Shown here: piece after piece, positions 61,451 to 64,000 of the stretch
Position numbering within the stretch: position 1 is the stretch's first letter
Layout: the number at the start of each line of letters is the position of its first letter
NCBI GenBank assembly: GCA_003993805.1
Contig: RSEF01000020.1
Coordinates: forward strand, 10,995,965-11,059,964
Direction: 5' to 3'
DNA: 64,000 nucleotides
Source: Himantopus leucocephalus
Taxonomy: Eukaryota > Chordata > Aves > Charadriiformes > Recurvirostridae
Made by a program: the position numbers and the translations under genes
Notes under the pieces: model-generated
Seen by the model: the letters and a program-made list of their open reading frames with translations, nothing else
Database searches by the model: none
What the model was told of the DNA's origin: nothing

Positions 61451-64000
61451 CCACAAAGTATTCGGGAAAATAAAAGGAAACCATGCTTACGTTTGGGCTT
61501 TAATGGCTGGCTTTTTGCATCCCTCTTTCTTATTCTTGGTCATGAAAGCAGGCGGTCAGCCAAGCAATTCGGATCAGAATTCTTTAACCTGGAAGGCATT
61601 TTGTGTAGTGTAACGTCTCCCAGCCCAAGACCAAGTCAAGCATCATGCATCGGTGACCATTTTCCAGGCTGGTAATTCTGGCTTACCAGAATGAAGAACA
61701 AAGGCACTGAATAAGTAAAAGGAAGAGAGGGGGAAAAAACCTCCAAATGGAATGGACATGTTGGTTGAAACATCCCATTTCTTGAAAAACTGATTTTGAG
61801 GTATCTGTCAAAGCAATCCCTGTATTTCTTATGATTATTAAATCACATGGCCCTGGCGTGGTTTTCTGGTATTTCACGAGGACCACCCAGGAGTGGGCCA
61901 GGTTTGGTTATTGGATTTACTAAACAGAACAAGAAACACAGAGCTCCTGCCTGCTGTTCAAAAATAATATCGCAAGGGAAGCAAACCACAGTGAGACCAC
62001 AGGGAGGTGAAGCCCATTTTCCACTTGCTGAGGGAACTGCCCTTTCTTGCTGCAGAATGCAGTCTCCATATGCTGGGAATGATTCCCAAAAGCACTCCAT
62101 CCTTGCCGACTCTGCTTCCTTTCAGAAGCTGCATCCACTGGGATGCGGGGTAAGGAAGTGGCTCTGAACAGGATACTCTGGGGTGTTTTCTCTGTGCAGT
62201 GAGGTGGAGAGAACAGCCTGTAAGAGAAAACACCAAATGGTGTTGGACTAGAACAGAGAAAGCCTGTTTCTCCCTGTCAGTGTTTCTCAAATTATGGATC
62301 CTGGACCACCCGATGGCTGGAGGGAGCGCTCTGGGGCGCAGGCACCGCAGGAAGGGCTGCTCCCGTGCCGCAAGCAGCTCTGTGCTCGCTTTGCTGTCGG
62401 TCCCCTGCTCCGTTCCTGCCTCGGCAGCAGGACGAGGAAGAAGAAGACCGTGCACTGGTGGAGCGAAGGGATGGAGAATTTGTGTCTCCCTAAGAAGCCA
62501 TGGAAATGGCAGGCAGAAAATAGGGGAAGAAAAGGATAGGTGACCTGTGGTCACTGGGAATTTAGGAGAGCCGTGGAAATCCAGGCTTCTCTTCGTGATC
62601 TGCAGGAAGAAACATTATCAGAAAGATACGCAGAGGTGAAGTGAATATGGCAGATTGTCTCAGAAGCAGAGATACCTCACCATACTGAGACCCTGAGGGC
62701 GTTTGGATCTGAAGAGAGAGGCATTGCCTGTATGTGAAGCTTTGCCTTGTGACCCAAGCTAAAAAGGCCATCAGGGTTCCCCAGCGATAGTGTCCAAGCG
62801 GTGGCATAGGGGACTGCGCAGGGGTAGATGTGCTGTGTTGGTGGAACAAACCCCGAGAGATCCGGAGGGAGCAGCGGGCAGGCCAGGGCCGCAGACCGCG
62901 CAGTGCTGCGACGGGCAGGGTTTGGCCCAGCAGAGCGGACGCTCGCCCTTTGTGGGGCATTGGCATTAGACACCGGCTGAATGCAGTCGTGCACGTGCTC
63001 ACAGAGGTGTAGCCCTGCTGCGCCTCTGCGCTGCACGACCGCTCGGTGGCGGAAGCTGAAGCTGTAACCAACAGTCCAGAATAGTTCAGATCCTGACGGC
63101 TGCGGGTAGCGAGCTCAGTGACTCTTGCCTATGCTGAGACATAAAATGTTCTGCAATATCGGGAATCCTCACGTACACAGTTGTTAGATGCTGGTATGGA
63201 TGGGAAGGAAGAAGGCAATTTATCTCTCCATACACGGACCAAGGGACCACTCTTTTCAGCTTCTCAGTGGTTAAAGGGTTAATGAGAAAACCTCTCTCCC
63301 CTGACCTTTCACTTCCCTGATGTGTTTGTTGATTTCTCCTTCTCCCAGGCCTGATTTTGTTTGGGAATGAAATGTGCTCACTCGCTCCTATGCATTAATT
63401 GCACAGACACCAGGTTTGGGTACATTATCCCGCAGTGGAAATGCCACACTGCGTAACAGCCCCGTGTCCCGAGTGACAACTGAGTTAGTGCTTGTGGTGT
63501 GGAGCAGAGACAGCCAAGTTCCTGCAGCTGGATGGTTTTAAACAGAACTCATTTACGAATAGATCCACCAGCAAAAGAATCTGCAGTCGCCTGCTGCTCC
63601 AGTGGAAGCTGCCAGCTCCCGCGGGCCACCGGCCTGTGCGCAGGGAACGGTGCGAGGCGGTGGGTCGCGGCCAGGGAAGGGGCACGGAAGGGACTGTGGT
63701 CAAAAGTGGGTCTCAGCTGATGGGTTTTTGACTTTTCCTGCGGAACGACTCATTTGCTCCGTTCTGCTGAAGAGATTCAAAAGGTGGTGGTGCTCATTCT
63801 GCCGCAGAGCTCGAGCCTGAGGGTGAAATGGCACCAGAACTCGTCGCTGCCATTGCTGCTCTGGGCTGGCGCTCGGGCTGGAGCAGCAGTCTGTGGTGAC
63901 TAGCGGTGGTGGCACGCTGACTTGGGCATACTCATTTCTCAGCATGCTATTTGCAGCTTCTGCCTTTATCCTGCTGTACAGACATCTATTTTTTTTATAA
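61451..64000. other. Right-end intergenic sequence, no gene recognised
   Basis: No supported exon, RNA gene or clear repeat. By human gene order APCDD1L should lie further right or near here on the plus strand, but none of its conserved segments was recognised. Confidence 0.5.

Noticed and set aside
61026..61613. 195-codon plus-strand open frame at the 61-kb GC-rich island as APCDD1L exon 1
   Set aside because: No signal peptide and no APCDD1-family segment was recognised; the composition is typical of GC-rich chance frames.

Overview
This window is a vertebrate nuclear segment, most likely avian. The signs are short introns, CpG islands at each promoter, low repeat density, and several 3' ends of CR1 LINEs, the dominant bird retroposon. 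Three protein-coding loci are readable. All lie on the minus strand, in the order STX16, NPEPL1, then an XL-type GNAS first exon. This is the conserved gene order known from human 20q13.32.

Right to left: STX16 (syntaxin-16, Qa-SNARE) has its first exon at 43437 in a CpG island interrupted by a 100-N gap, and its stop at 30809. I could join eight constitutive exons giving 304 codons. I also found an alternative first-exon donor (+18 codons) and a 12-nt microexon coding ELDE. NPEPL1 (M17 aminopeptidase-like 1) runs from 26187 to 11761 in twelve exons that join in frame to 523 codons, with all metal-binding and catalytic residues intact. At 3104-2858, inside a large CpG island, is one coding exon ending THRLLLLG with a phase-1 donor. 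This is an alternative first exon of GNAS. Its start matches the long olfactory form of the paralogue GNAL and its end matches XL-alpha-s. The rest of GNAS, including canonical Gs-alpha exon 1, is not in the window and should lie beyond the left edge.

The 44-64 kb region has no recognisable coding exon. It holds an old CR1/L3-like LINE remnant, four MIR-like SINE pieces, a small GC-rich island near 61.2 kb, and some AT-rich, homeodomain-site-rich blocks that could be conserved regulatory DNA. APCDD1L, the next gene in the human order, was not recognised here. Sequence gaps are at 5328-5427 and 43092-43191, and single Ns sit in homopolymers at 3385 and 46438.

Gene products: syntaxin-16 works in endosome-to-trans-Golgi fusion; NPEPL1 is a predicted zinc aminopeptidase; the GNAS exon would supply a membrane-targeting N-terminus to a Gs-alpha variant. 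They are linked by old synteny rather than shared function. In human, STX16 deletions disturb GNAS methylation, so the STX16-to-GNAS interval has regulatory as well as coding interest.
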